64,000 nucleotides of DNA from Pectinophora gossypiella (GCF_024362695.1 NC_065420.1:11385420-11449419); one strand, 5' to 3'. Counted from the first letter of the stretch, positions 45,856 to 58,072 are shown. The notes: generated from the letters alone by a model not told the origin. Program-made: numbers and translations.

Positions 45856-46224
45856 TGTATTAAGGGATTATAATCTTTCTCTCTCCAATTGTAAACAGTT
45901 TCTGAAATACCGTTATTATCTCTGTAAGCCTCTTGAAACTTACGGAGGCGTTTAAGATGCCAAAAGAAAGTTAGAGCGCACTCAGAATGTACCCTTTCAT
46001 CCAAACTTTTTATTTAAAAGGCGAAATGGTCTTGTAACGAATAAAAACGAATTAGAACGCGTACAGCTGTTAATCTTTCCAGGAATGTCGTAAAAATTTA
46101 CAGCGAGAATGTCTTTCTAACGTAATGGTCTGTTAATTAGCGACCTCTTCTTATTCTAAGAAGAATAATGAGCGAAGTTTTAAAACGATCGTATAGAAAA
46201 AAGTCATCTAAAAAGCAATATTGT

Positions 46225-46375
46225 TGGTAATTAAAACACACAAGAACCTGGTATTTCTTGCCGCGTTAAAATCAGGGATATGAGATCCCCTACATTTCAA
46301 CACTGTTGCAAGTGCCGTGATCACAGGAACCCACACCGAACAAGGTAATATGTGTTTTAATTATGATAACAACCT
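46225..46375. mobile_element. Penelope-like terminal segment
   Basis: aattaaaacacacaagaacc through cactgttgcaagtgccgtga to atgtgttttaattatgata repeats the terminal sequences seen at 27638 and 63262. It has no coding part. Confidence 0.55.
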
Positions 46376-46443
46376 CACACAATGTGTAATATTGTTAGTA
46401 TATTTATTATATGAATCGCTTTAATATGGCCTATTTAAACCCC

Positions 46444-46603
46444 AAGGGGGTTTAAAAGGCCACATCGAAGGAATTCATCTAAAACAGCAATAAATATTGC
46501 AATTGGACATTTGCGCATATTAAAGTAAGTGCGCAATGCAAACAAATATCAAATAGCAATATTGATTTTTTAGGTGAATTGCTTAGATATGGTTTTTTTA
46601 ACC
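46444..46603. mobile_element. MITE family H copy
   Basis: Same hairpin as 33170-33330, flanked by C/G runs. Confidence 0.75.
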
Positions 46604-47770
46604 CCCCAGATCTGTTTACCATGCGGTTCAAGACATTAATTTTAGGAGTTGGTATTAAAAGTATCTGCAAGTTGTCTTCTGATTTTTTGTAGCTCTGTAC
46701 ACCCCGTTAGGAATTATGGGCTTGAGTTTAGTATGTGTGATTACGACTCACAACAATGACTACCAACTTCTCAATTTATTCGGTAGCTTTATCAGTTGTG
46801 TGTTTGTACCACATTTTGATTTTATCTATTGGTGCTTCAATAACAATATTTTATCGGCGTAAGTTTGGGGGATTATTTTTACATCCTATCGCCAAATTAT
46901 ATTTAAGAGAATGTGATCTTAATACTTATCTAAATAAACTATTCATTTATAACACAAAACATAATATAAATTAGCACTACGCCTGTATGTATAGATGACA
47001 GACAGAAAGACATACTTAAATGAAAGAGCTTTTTGATGGCAATCACAGATTTATTGTTTTTTTTTAATGTGTTGAATTTGATAGAAATTGAAAATGGAAG
47101 AGAGAGTGAATGATTAGAACGAATGTTACCATATACATATTATTATATTTTTTAAATAATAAAAGGTTTAGCTAGAGAGTTGTTCAAACAACGTAGAGGT
47201 GTACACTAAATTGAAAAACTGCGTACAGTACTTACTTACACTGGTAGGATTATACTGATGAAACTTTAGGCTATATAGAATTAAATAATATACATAATAT
47301 AACATAACACAAACAGCCTTTATACGACCCACTGCTGCACGTACTCCACCAAGCTGCTCCAGTGCTGGTTGATGGAGGTGTTTTTACGGCTAAGAGCCGA
47401 GACTACTTTACATCTCTGCCTACTACTTCGGGGATATGAGCGTGATGCTATGTTTATGTATATCGTAATCCAACCGAGTAAGAGTAGTTTCTGAATTGTT
47501 CTGTGTGCTATCTGTCCTTGGTCTATATAACGCGACATTTTTATCTAGCACGGCATGGGGTCAGTTTAAAAAAAAGTAACAGTGTCGAGTTTCTCCATTA
47601 AATGACGAAATGTTTGCTTACGACATAATTTGAAGAAATACAATATAACATGGTATCACACTTACTGTATATCGGAAGGGGTAGACAGAGGTGTATAGTA
47701 CATCCACTCCTCGCCTGCTGTTTAAATAATGCGCAAATACTTATAATAAGTAACACAGACAATAATAAAT
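46604..47770. other. AT-rich non-coding DNA
   Basis: No gene is seen. 47318-47400 is a scrap of a SINE A tail in reverse. Confidence 0.5.
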
Positions 47771-47995
47771 CGATTGGTATATTTTCTTAAAGATAGGGTA
47801 TTTGTTGGGGTACTGGTTGGAGGAAATGGATTCTGGTAGGGCTCTAGCTAGAAAATCACCGATTGAGAAATTGGTCGGTGTACTGCGGAACGGAAGGCGA
47901 TTGGGGCAACCACCGTTCTACACGCCCTATCTATGGAGTATTGAAGGCGATTACTCCACCGACAAGAGCGCAGCTCTTAAATAAAGAGAGAGAGA
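47771..47995 (+). pseudogene. 3' end of an RTE-like retrotransposon
   Basis: The broken frame ends with a segment (gtgtactgcggaacggaagg ... caagagcgcagctcttaaat) shared with 57706-57868. A GA microsatellite follows at 47985-48001. Confidence 0.6.
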
Positions 47996-48256
47996 GAGAG
48001 AAGAAATTGCGGAGGAAAATAACATGAAAAGTATACGCAAATTGGGACTTGTTTGAAATTTTCATCGATTTTCTTTGTAATTTCTTGATCGCTTACAAAA
48101 GTATTAATTACCATAAACAATTGCCGAGTTTTCCTCTTAATATTCCAATCACAGACAGATACTTCTGCAAGCCTTTACAACATTCTTCCGTAATGAAATA
48201 AGTTTGGCTTTGTACTCAGGATTATAATAATATGGCATTAGCATGAATATACATGG

Positions 48257-48590
48257 GACCCGAGGTAGCCCAGTTGGTAGAACGCTTTAAGGTCGCACGT
48301 TCGAATCCAGCACAGGCCTAAACCAATGATTGTCGAATTTGTTTTCGAATTCATGTTTGGATCATAAATTATTACCACGTAGGTCAGCGGTGAAGGAAAA
48401 ACATCGTGAGGAAACCCATATGACCGAGAAATGCATTTTTGGAGATATCTAACCTAAACTGTATTGGGCTGGTTTTCCCTTCGCTGGTTGGAAGGTCAGA
48501 CAGGCAGTCGCTTCTGTAAAAACCGGACCTGGCAAATCTTCAGGTTAGGTAAGCGGACCTTGTGAAAAAAACGGGATAATGCTAGGGCGA
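48257..48590 (+). mobile_element. Family B SINE
   Basis: tRNA-like head (gaggtagcccagttggtaga, B-box cgttcgaatcc) through the tail aaaacgggataatgctaggg. Confidence 0.8.
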
Positions 48591-48603
48591 CGATGAGCAT
48601 GAA

Positions 48604-48710
48604 GGAAGCAAGAGAAGTGTGTCAGGATCGAAGCAAATGGAATTCTATAGTCTCTGCTTACCCCGGTGGGAAATAGGCGTGAGTTTATGTATGTATGTAC
48701 GATGAGCATG
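48604..48710 (+). repeat. End of a non-LTR retrotransposon
   Basis: gaagcaagagaagtgtgtca ... cccggtgggaaataggcgtg matches 53500-53580. Confidence 0.6.
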
Positions 48711-49329
48711 AAAATAAGTACACATTTTCAATAACAATGTCAACGAGAAAATATAAACTAACAGGGTTACGACAAATAACTTGATAAAAAGGCGGGGAAC
48801 AGCAGAATTCTCGTAACATAGGTAATTGCGTCAATAAAGAAAATGGGTAGAAAGCTTGTGAAGCATTTGTTTATAAATATGCGTTATAAACAATACATAC
48901 ATAACTCACGCCTATGTCCCAACGAAATAAGCAGAGACTATGAAATTTCATTTGCGATCCTGACACATTTCTCTTGCTTCCTCCACATTCATCAACCGTT
49001 CCATACAGTGGCGGATTTACAAATTTGCCGCCAGTAGGCTATTCAATTTTTGCCGCCCCTACTGACATCTGAAATTCGATATTTCACAATCATATTAATT
49101 ACATTTATTCTGTTAATGAAATTGCAACTTTATGATTTGTGTTCTATCGTCCTCAGTACATTGGCTTTTTCACGTTATTAGTATGATTGTGAACTAGGGG
49201 ATAGTGTGTCAGTTTCTAGATTATTTTTACAGCCAACGATTTAGTGAAGTGTATACTGTTGAGCTAAAAACAGCAGCATGTACTAATTGTTATCATCATC
49301 ATGTCGTCCAAACCGTATCCGGCGACGGC

Positions 49330-49870
49330 GACTCCTAAATAACTATCCTGGGTCGTTGTTGTAGTGGGCTCTGATGTGGCTGGCGAAACCGAACTTCGAC
49401 TTGAAGCTGGCCTGACGAATTGAATGTGTAGTTAATAAGAGAGTTTCGGTCGAGTCTTCCGTATTTGACGCTTTGCGTCGAGATCTTGAAAACGCTTCTT
49501 TTCAAATAAATTGATGCTCTTGTGACCGGTGCGCGCCTCCTCCCAACTAACAGTTGGTATCTCACATGCCACGAGATTGCGTTTAAGCACACCTTTGTAA
49601 CGCAGATATTGCCCACTATGTTTTCGCTTTCCGCTAGAGAGCTCGGAATAGAAAACTGCTTGCGGTGATCTGCTGTCATCCATTCGCACGACGTGACCGC
49701 ATCAGCTCTGTTGGTGCTTTATGATGAGCGCTTCTATTCCGGATAGACCAGCACGACGCAAAACTTGTGTGTTTGGAACTCGATCCTGCCACTTGATGTG
49801 CAAGATGGACCTTAGATATCTATCTAAGGCGGACATCCTTGCTTTCCAAGTCGGCCTTATGTCCCGTTTT
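49330..49870 (-). pseudogene. Non-LTR retrotransposon reverse transcriptase C-terminus inside the hAT-like element
   Basis: Frames read LRRAGLSGIEALIIKHQQ, then RMDDSRSPQAVFYSELSSGK, RYKGVLKRNL and SWEEARTGHKS. This order is typical of the end of an insect LINE protein. Stops and frame changes break it. Confidence 0.7.
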
Positions 49871-49873
49871 CAG

Positions 49874-51100
49874 CTAGCTAGGTCCATGCCACCACAAATC
49901 GAAGTTTATAAACTGAGACGGCAGTAATGGACTACTAGCACAGTCGGCAGGATTATCCTTTAATTTGACGTACTTCCATTGTGTAGCGGTCGTTATCGAG
50001 TTAATGATTAGCGTTCGATTAGAGACATATTTTTCCCAGTTCTTATTGCCTCCTTGCAGCCACGCCAACACGACCCAGGAGTCCGTTCAGCAGTGAATGC
50101 TAAGTTCATACTCCGATAGTGCAAGCTTGACCTTCTCCAGTAGAAGCGCTCCACGTATTTCCAGTCTCAGCAGGGAAGGTTTCTTGTTCAGTTCAGTGTT
50201 GTGTAAATCACGCAGCCGTAGGCGTTTTCGCACAAAATCCAACCAGTTCAATGTGCTTACTGTCACTATTTATCCACCTGGGTATTGCTATTTCGGAAAA
50301 AAATTCCAAATTTGACTGGAATTTTTCCCATTCTTTCACCATTTCGTCGGGTATAGGTTCATCCCAAGTAAGTTCATTATTCCACAAAAATGAAATGAAA
50401 TGAAAATTCAAATTTTAGAATAATATTTTAGCACTGACTATTATCGGAGCAAGCCACCCGAGGGGGTTGTATAGCTTGCTTATGTCCGATAATAAGATCC
50501 GTTTAGTTATTTTCCCGTTCTGTGAACAAAAATGGTCGCATGATGTATTCCAGCCAAGTCCAAGCAGTGTTGTTGGTGTATCCTGTTTGAACTTAAAGAC
50601 ATTTTGTCGACTTTCTGCTCTTCGGGGAGATCCTGAAGGACGTCTGTATCGTTAGTTGCCCATTTTCTCAGCGTAAATTCACCCTTGTGTAACAGTTCGA
50701 AAAGTTATTTTTTGTAATGTGCGCGCGCCTTCCAGTGTATTGTGCCCGGTAATGACGTCATCCATATAGAATTGGTGACGTAATGCTTTATCTGCCATAG
50801 GAAACTCGTGTCCTTCGTAATCTGCCAGTTGCTTTAGTGCGCGCATAGCAAGAAACGGGGCTGCTTTCATCCAGTACGTTACTGTACACAGCTGCATCTC
50901 CTGTAGTATATTGTTGGGAGATGACTGCCAGATGATCTTTTGCAGAGGCCTTTGATCTTCGTGTAAAAATATGACGCGAAACGTAGTCTCAACATCGGCA
51001 ATGAAAGCGTATTTATAGCTCCTCCACTTGATAATGAGAGAGCAGATATCCTATTGCAAGTTGGGTCCTGTCTCCATGAGATCGTTGAGGCTGTAGTTAT
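49874..51100 (-). pseudogene. Decayed BEL/Pao LTR-retrotransposon pol fragment
   Basis: Three minus frames in the right order match Pao-type pol. One holds the reverse transcriptase box FYMDDVITG (50897-50679). The next reads WNNELTWDEPIPDEMVKEWE ... IAIPRWI (50411-50208). The last reads MLAWLQGGNKNWEKYVSNRT ... NPADCASSPLLPSQ ... WWHGPS (50071-49874), from the RNase H-to-integrase linker. They are in different frames with stops between. No LTRs are visible. Confidence 0.75.
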
Positions 51101-51546
51101 ATTCGGTTACGCAGTTATATGTTCGGTTAAAGTCCGTACAGACGTAAGAATGTTCAGTATACTGTGCATTACTAAAATGTTAAAATTCTTGTCACTTGTT
51201 TCTTTGTGTATATAATTTTTTTTCGGCCAAATTTGCCGCCCCTTAAAATTCGCCGCCCTAGGCTTCAGCCTACTCAGCCTACTGGTAAATCCGCCACTGG
51301 TTCCATACACGCACGCCGGTTTAGAGTAGATCGTACTAAACTTTTTTTATGGTCATCTCCAATTTGGTCAATGTACACGTCCTTCTAGGTCTTCCTCTAC
51401 CTTCGCTTTATATAACGCTTTCGTATCCTATTTATTACCCTTCATCCGCTCTACGTGCATAAAACTTAACAGTCCTTTCTCAGTAAACCGCTGGTGGGGA
51501 GCGGAGAGTTGCTGTTCTATACGTAGTATTATTCCTTCTTCTTATT

Positions 51547-51959
51547 GTGTCGATGGCAAACTAAATTGTATCGGCCCAAAACTTGGCAACAAGTATGGCG
51601 CTATCTGCAGCACCCATCAGATCCTCCTGCGTACAGGTGTTCGGGCACGCAGGACACGATGTAAGATGTTCCATCGTTTGGGGAACAGTGCCGCACTTGC
51701 ACCTGAACAAATTGTCCTTACTTCGGCCCACCTGAGTCCGAAGTCTATTTAGAGACTTCCAGGTAAGCCAAGGCAAATCAAGACCTGGCGGAGGTCTCTC
51801 GGATGGCGAAACAAAAGGTTTTGGCAGTATTATTCCTGATTCTATGCTACCACTATAGAATTTTTGATATTTATCATACCCGTAGAGATAGCACTCACGT
51901 CTTGTAATGTCAGGAGCAATTGGCATGGCTGAAATACAAGCACAACTCGAACACTCCAT
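51547..51959 (-). pseudogene. C-terminal remnant of a non-LTR retrotransposon
   Basis: An open 132-codon frame ends LNRLRTQVGRSKDNLFRCKC, GTVPQTMEHLTSCPACPNTC and AKFWADTI. It is the less damaged sister of 16737-17012. The N-terminal half is less clear. Confidence 0.7.
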
Positions 51960-52890
51960 ACAAAAATAGCGTTCTTACCGAGGGCCGTCTTACCTCATGC
52001 GTGGGAGCGAGAATAATAACCCGTGCACGTTCTCTTACTCCTTAACTTGTCTTCCTTAAAGTTTGAAACCACAACATTGTAAATGTATTGATAACATTCA
52101 TAGTATAAGTTTTAATAGGTGTTATTAGCCTGATAAACGTTGTTAATTATTTAAGATTTTTGCTAACAAGACAGTGTCATGTTATCAAATTAAGTTGTAC
52201 TTATGATGAAATAAAGAACATTTAAAAACAAACAAAACAAACTCCTTAAAGGCCATGGAATAAATAATATGATTAAAAATACGTACTTATAGAACACTCT
52301 CTGACTGACTGACTTCTATTTCTAGTTAAGCATTGTATAATTTATCTTTGACCCGGTAGAGTAAGTTACAAAATGATAATCTAGAAATATAATACAATAA
52401 AGTATTGAGTGAAATACCTTATTTATTAAATAAGGATTTGGCTTAGCAACTGTTGTCATACGAGAAGGCATAACAACGTTACGTTTTCTTGGTAAAACTA
52501 GGCCATAGAATAAAGAACAAACAAAGTTAAGGAAAGTATCCTAATTCATTCGAGAATATGGTCCGTATATAGAGTATTTAAGAATTATACTATACACGTG
52601 TAACTAATAAATAATAATTAAAATATTCTCATAATTTAATTTAAACACTCTGTTTTTTCCTGTCGAAATATTGAATGTTGTCTGATGTAAGTATTCTATT
52701 CATAAGGTTTTCCATTGTATTCGTGTTTTATTATCTTGGGGGTTTAAAGCCGTAGAATTGTTTAACAGTGAGAAAAATATATAATTTTATGCCCATTATC
52801 CTTATATAGGTGTCGATAGATCCAGAAACAACCTTAAAACAATGTGGTATATAGAGGTACGATAGGAGTAGGTCAATATTCATAATGAAA
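51960..52890. other. AT-rich non-coding DNA
   Basis: No gene is seen. Confidence 0.5.
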
Positions 52891-53060
52891 GGTCATTATA
52901 CACTTTGACTGGTCACTGTACACATTGACAGGTCACTATATACATTGACAGGTCACTATACACATTAACAGATCACTATACACATTGACGGGTCGCTATA
53001 TACATTGACGGGTTACTATACATGTTGACAGGTCACTATACATATTAACAGGTCACTTTA
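52891..53060. repeat. 20-base tandem repeat, about 8.5 copies
   Basis: The unit ggtcactatacacattgaca recurs head to tail with one to four changes per copy. There are no spacers, so it is a minisatellite and not a CRISPR array. Confidence 0.9.
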
Positions 53061-53215
53061 CTCGTAAAATATACAACATTATATCTATATATTTAGAATG
53101 GAAAAACAGGATCCAGATAATCATATAGGTAAATAAATGAAACACGATTACGGATAAACATATTTTTTTTCTACCCACAACTATTAACAATAAACATTTT
53201 TGATTTGATTTGATA

Positions 53216-53345
53216 ACATGAACAGCCTATACACATCCCACTGCTGGGCACAGGCCTCCCCTCAATCAACCGGAGATATGGAGCATACTCCACCACGCTG
53301 CTGCGGGTTTATGGGTGTGTTTTTACAGCTACAAGCCGGGATCAA
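53216..53345 (-). mobile_element. Family A SINE, 3' part
   Basis: Reverse copy (aacagcctatacacatccca ... acaagccgggatcaac) with a small deletion in the middle. Confidence 0.65.
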
Positions 53346-53585
53346 CGCAAATTGCTTAAAGATACTGAAGTTGATGGTAGGGTTGGCAGAGGAACACCCA
53401 GAAGGACATACATTGACCAAATTGGAGATGTCCTTAGAAATCGTTTAATACGATCTACTCTGAACCGGCGTGCGTGTATGAAGCGATTGATGAATGTGGA
53501 GAGAGCAAGAGAAGTGTGTCAGGATCGAAGCAAATGGAATTCTATAGTCTCTGCTTACCCCGGTGGGAAATAGGCGTGAGTTTTA
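53346..53585 (+). pseudogene. C-terminus of a non-LTR retrotransposon
   Basis: The frame holds GRGTPRRTYIDQIGDVLRNR, RRACMKRLMNVEREV-like and QDRSKWNSIVSAYPGGK before a stop. It provides the empty-site reference for the hAT-like insertion at 49006. Confidence 0.65.
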
Positions 53586-53749
53586 TGTATGTATGTATGT
53601 ATACTGATTAATATTTTGATGAATACGTTACTAATAAATTAGTCTAACGAGATCATTTTATTATTGCCTGGCCATGTACGTTTGTGACGTAATAGCTTCG
53701 AATTGAATTATATTATTTGATGGTACCGTCAATGTAAGTATTCCTGTTA

Positions 53750-54220
53750 AAAAGTTTTTACAACATTTCCACTTTGGGAACGTTTCCGGGCTTACTGAGA
53801 CTACGTAATGTGGCGAGAGTGTTAGTCTAACAAAAGGCTCAGTAAAGCGTGGGTACTTAGTTCATCTTGTGATAGATGCACCTCTGATTGGAACATAAGT
53901 TATTTCAAAAATTAAGGTTTAACATAAGATACATTACATAAACAGCCTATATACGTCCCACTGCTGGGCACAGGCCTCCCCTCAATCAACCCGAGGGGGT
54001 ATGGAGCATACTCCACCACGCTGCTCCAATGCGGATTGGTGGAGGTAACATAAGAATGAGAAGGTTAACATAATATACTTAATCAATAATGTACGTACGT
54101 TAAGAAGATCACAGGACAGTAAGGTCTTTTCACAGGGTCCGCTTACCTATCCTGAAGATTTCACAGGAACGGTTTTTTACAGAAGCCTGTCTGACCTTCC
54201 AACTCGCGAAGGGAAAACCA
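53750..54220. repeat. Local duplication, copy 1
   Basis: Bases 53750-53895 and 54070-54220 match 55088-55230 and 55405-55530. A reverse SINE A (53936-54047) interrupts this copy only. A truncated reverse SINE B follows. Confidence 0.75.
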
Positions 54221-54664
54221 GCCGGATTGCGACACGGCCATGTGGTGTAGAGTATTTGTGTGTCGACCTAGTGGCTAAGTAAGCTTTAAGCCCCCGCCAT
54301 ATTGTCGGGGTGACGGGATTGTGCCCTACATATATATCTTAAAGTCCTTCCGGTAGCTTGTTGAGGGCAACATAAAAAACAGGCGATTTATAGAATAACG
54401 ATATATTTATTTTATGGCACGAAAAATCTTACACCATTTTATAACATTGAGTTTTTCTTAACTAACCATAGACAATCCAAAAAACTATTATAATATAAAA
54501 ATATTTATGGTTGACTTGGTCATAAACAGGGATTAGTAGATATATGTACCTCTAGAACTATTGCGAAGATGTCACATTACGGGCGCCACCCGGCGCGACA
54601 CGGCGATCGTCCGTAGACTAGTGTCTCTACTTTCAAAACCACTTTGGGAACGTATTAAAGCTTA
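54221..54664. other. Non-coding DNA
   Basis: I see no gene here. Confidence 0.5.
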
Positions 54665-54980
54665 TTCTTCTTCTTCTATCATGTGGGTTGTGAGGTGAAT
54701 TACCAACCTCATCAACCCTGGTGTCAGGATTATTATTGAGCCACCAATGGCCCCTGACATGGCTCATGTAACGACTACATACTTACATCACTAAGTAGTA
54801 ACCGGGACCAACAGCTTAACGTGCCTACCGAAGCACGGATCGTCTTATTTCGGACAATCAGGTGATCAGCCTGTAGTGTCCTAAGCAAACTAGGGATCAC
54901 AAAGAAATTTTTGTGGTATGTCCCGCCGGGATTCAAACCCGGGACCTCCGGATCGTGAGTCCAACGCTCAACCACAGAGG
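54665..54980 (-). mobile_element. Family C SINE
   Basis: Reverse copy with a full tRNA-like head (B-box on minus: ggtttgaatcc). Confidence 0.75.
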
Positions 54981-55087
54981 TGTAAAAAAGCTTATTTAAA
55001 GAGCTTTATTACTTAACCTTTAGACAGATAAAACCAGAGTATAAGAAAGAATAATTTGAAGAAGAAAGAAGCAAGTGTTCTTAATAT

Positions 55088-55530
55088 TAAAAAGTTTTTA
55101 CAACATTTCCACTTTGGAAACATTTCCGGGCTTACTGAGACTACGTAATGTGGCGAGAGTGTTAGTCTAACAAAAGGCTCAGTGAAGAGTGGGTACTTAG
55201 TTCATCTTGTGATAGATGCACCTCTGACAACATAAGTTATTTCAAATTCAAATTCAAAAATATCTTTATTCAGTTGGTAACATAGTTACACTTTGAATCG
55301 TCAATTTTTACATAACGAACGTCTCATCCGCCTAAAACTACTGCAGCTTCTCACAACCTCTATAGCCGGGGAAAAGAATCTGCAAGAAAAACCTCGGCAC
55401 TTTGAGATACTTAATCAATAATGTACGTACGTTACGAAGATCACAGGACAGGAGGGTTTTTTCACAAGGTCTGCTTACCTAACCTGAAGACTTGACACCT
55501 GACCTTCCACCCCGTGAAGGAAAAACCAGC
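55088..55530. repeat. Local duplication, copy 2
   Basis: Matches copy 1, but is interrupted by a reverse family E element (55245-55405) instead of SINE A. Confidence 0.75.
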
Positions 55531-55760
55531 CCAATACAGGTTAGGTCACATACCTCCGAAAATGCATGTCTCGGGAATGCGGGTTTACTCACGATGTCTT
55601 CGTTCACCGCTGAGCACTTGATAATCATTTATGATCCAAACGTGAAATCGAAAACAAGTTCGACAAATGGTTTAGGCCTGTGCTGGATTCAAACCTGCAA
55701 CCTTAAACCTCACTTTAAAGGCAAGCATTCTACCAACTGGGCTACCACGGCTCCTAAAAA
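55440..55760 (-). mobile_element. Family B SINE
   Basis: Reverse copy whose tRNA-like head lies at 55752-55680; the 3' end overlaps the duplicated block, so part of the SINE was there before duplication. Confidence 0.7.
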
Positions 55761-56389
55761 AGCAACCCTACGAATGTCATTGGGAGTAAATAGAAACCTG
55801 TAAAGTATATGTGTCGGGTATATTATAATAATTAATACAATCAAGATATTGTACCCTCGATGAGCCGGATCTAATACCACACTATTTATAGAACTAACTA
55901 GTCACTACGATTTATAGACGTTGTATGGAATCTAAACGCTTTGTTTCATTTCAACATATGATCTACGAGTGATTCAGAATCGATCGTGAACTACATTTCT
56001 GTTCACAATAGGACAATTAGGGACGCACAAAGGAACATCAAAGGAAAATAAATGTTCCTCCTTAGTTTATGTCCTCTAGAGCGCGCCACGTGACGTCACA
56101 TAGTCTATAACCACCGAACAATCAAGGGGCTTCTAGTGACGCCTCATATGTTAAATTCTGTAGAGTGGTTTAGAAGTTAGGTGAGAACAGACGTAACGCG
56201 TCACATAACCCTACTTTATGCGTCGCCGCGGACGGGTGAAATAAATAGTAGGTAAGTATCTAATCCCTACAGATAGATTTCGTCTAGCTAGCAATGATGG
56301 CGGGGCCAACCGCGTTGGGAACAAAGGTAAAAGGAACCTGATACACGGATGATGGCGATGTCATTATCGGGGGTACTGTACTCATGGTC
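55761..56389. other. Non-coding DNA
   Basis: No gene is seen. Confidence 0.5.
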
Positions 56390-56490
56390 ATCATCATCAC
56401 CAGCTCATTAACGTCCCCACTGCTGGGGCACGGGCTTGCCCTTGGGATGGATACGGAGATCGGGCCTTAAACAACCACGCGCGTGGGCGC
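56390..56490 (-). mobile_element. Family D SINE tail
   Basis: ctcattaacgtccccactgc ... cgggccttaaacaaccac in reverse. Confidence 0.6.
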
Positions 56491-56529
56491 GGGACTCATG
56501 GTCATAATGGTCAAAATTATAGTCAGGGT

Positions 56530-56790
56530 GTAAAATGATCAGCCGACGCGGCACGGCAACTACGTGGCGCGAATTATCTCGAGGACTTTGACCATTTAAC
56601 TGTACGACGTCTAACCACGTAGATAGCGTTGGCTGCGTCTATTGTTCGGAACGAACGAATTAAAAGTGTAAGTTGTTACCTACTGAATAAAGATATTTTT
56701 GAATTTGACACCCTCGCACGGCGCGGTTGCCGCGCAGAGCCTGCGGGCCATATTGAGAACACTACCACTGCTGTGCGCCCACACAGATCG
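56530..56790. mobile_element. MITE family G with a nested family E tail
   Basis: The GC-rich fold-back element (gacgcggcacggcaacta, gaggactttgacca) is split near 56665-56710 by a family E 3' end (gaataaagatatttttgaat). Confidence 0.6.
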
Positions 56791-56839
56791 AAAGGAACGA
56801 CTGGCTCTCCGAAGGCAAATATATTTTTTTCTGCAGCTT

Positions 56840-57010
56840 AATTAATGTCCCACTGCTGGGCAAAGGCCCCCCCCCCCTTCTTTTTCCAACCCCCCTGTTT
56901 TGGGCATCGTTCTGCCAGGTGTGCCGGAAGGCGTTTAGCTCGTCCCTCCACCGTCGTCGTGGTCTGCCTCGATTTTGACGATCCTGTGGGGACCAATCAG
57001 ATGTACCAAG
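56840..57010 (-). pseudogene. Tail of a non-LTR retrotransposon frame
   Basis: Minus frame: DRQNRGRPRRRWRDELNAFR then HTWQNDAQNR. The GRPRRRWRDEL signature is common at LINE C-termini. A C run lies at 56866-56877. Confidence 0.6.
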
Positions 57011-57241
57011 GCAAATATTAACCTGCAAAAACTAACACGGTAAGTATGTGTATAACGCGACAAAAATGAATACATAATCTAAATCTTCGTCCCGCTTTTA
57101 TCGCTTCTCCGTCTCTGTGCGTGTTAAGGTTAAAGTTTCTTTGGGAGTACCTATTGGGACTACCTAACAACTTTGGAATTACATCAAAGCGATAGATACG
57201 CACATATATCACATATATCATGAATTATTATTTTTATTATA

Positions 57242-57439
57242 TACAGGTTGTTAGTGACGCCGTATCAAACACTGAGAAGGATGATCCAGCTCATGATTCT
57301 GAGTTAATATCGAGTGGAATTTTCCGTCAGCAATGAAAATCATGAATTTTGCGACGGAAAATTCCACTTGATACTAACTCGGAATTATGAGATGAATTTT
57401 CTCCCTCAGTATTCAATACGGTATCCCTACCACCCTGTA
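57242..57439. mobile_element. MITE family T copy
   Basis: TA-bounded inverted ends (caggttgttagtgac / taccaccctg) and a long palindrome around gtggaattttccgtc. Confidence 0.75.
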
Positions 57440-57705
57440 TACACTTGGGCTGTGTCATAAAGGCTCTGTGGAAGGGGACGATCACCGAATCGATCTTATC
57501 GAATAAATGTCTGCCAATGATCGGGCTTTTAAAGTGCCTAACTTAATAAAAAAATTATATCGAATTTGATTTTCTCTTTGTGGGTTTCCGTTAAGCGTGG
57601 GTGAGTGCTATGACAACGAAATACGTACCTAACTAACACAATTTAATTTCATAATTTCATGTAAGATATATATAGACACACACACACAGGACAGTACGGC
57701 TTTAA

Positions 57706-57868
57706 AATAGACTACTCTGGGCTCGTCTTACTCGTGTCAGACAAAGTACTGCGGGGCGGAAGGCAAGAGGGAAACCAGTGCCCTATTTGGCCCTAAAAAA
57801 AGTAGCAAGTGAGTATTTTAGACAAAAATGATACACCGACAAGAGCGTGACTCTTAAATTAGTGATAA
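57706..57868 (+). repeat. 3' end of an RTE-like retrotransposon
   Basis: agtactgcggggcggaaggc ... aagagcgtgactcttaaatt; same family end as 47771. Confidence 0.6.
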
Positions 57869-57908
57869 TATATAGCTACCTCGCATAGGTGACTCCAATA
57901 ACAATACA

Positions 57909-58072
57909 GGGGGGGCTAACAACGCGACATCGAGTATTTCATCTCAAAAAGCAATATTGCTATTTGACATTTGTTTGCATTGCGCACTTACTTTTATATA
58001 CGCAAATGTCAAATAGCAATATTGCTTTTTTAGATGAATTGCTTCTACGCGACGTGGCCTTTTTAACCCTCG
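57909..58072. mobile_element. MITE family H copy
   Basis: Near-perfect hairpin arms around the loop gtttgcattgcgcacttact. Confidence 0.8.

Larger units (their letters stand above)
49006..51299. mobile_element. 2294-base hAT-like element enclosing two retroelement fragments
   Basis: The ends cagtggcggatttac and gtaaatccgccactg are inverted. Perfect 8-base repeats gttccata flank them at 48998-49005 and 51300-51307. The sister copy of the host sequence at 53350-53585 has a single, undisrupted site. No hAT transposase can be read. Inside lie pieces of a non-LTR reverse transcriptase and of a BEL/Pao pol, both on the minus strand. Confidence 0.85.
48905..51440 (-). pseudogene. Non-LTR retrotransposon end, split by a hAT-like insertion
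   Basis: The bases 48905-49005 and 51300-51440 together make the reverse of the segment at 53350-53585, whose frame ends KRLMNVERAREVCQDRSKWN. The 2.3 kb between them is the inserted element. Confidence 0.75.

Noticed and set aside
49874..51100. Active LTR retrotransposon
   Set aside because: The Pao frames are broken by stops and frame changes and have no LTRs, so the element is dead.
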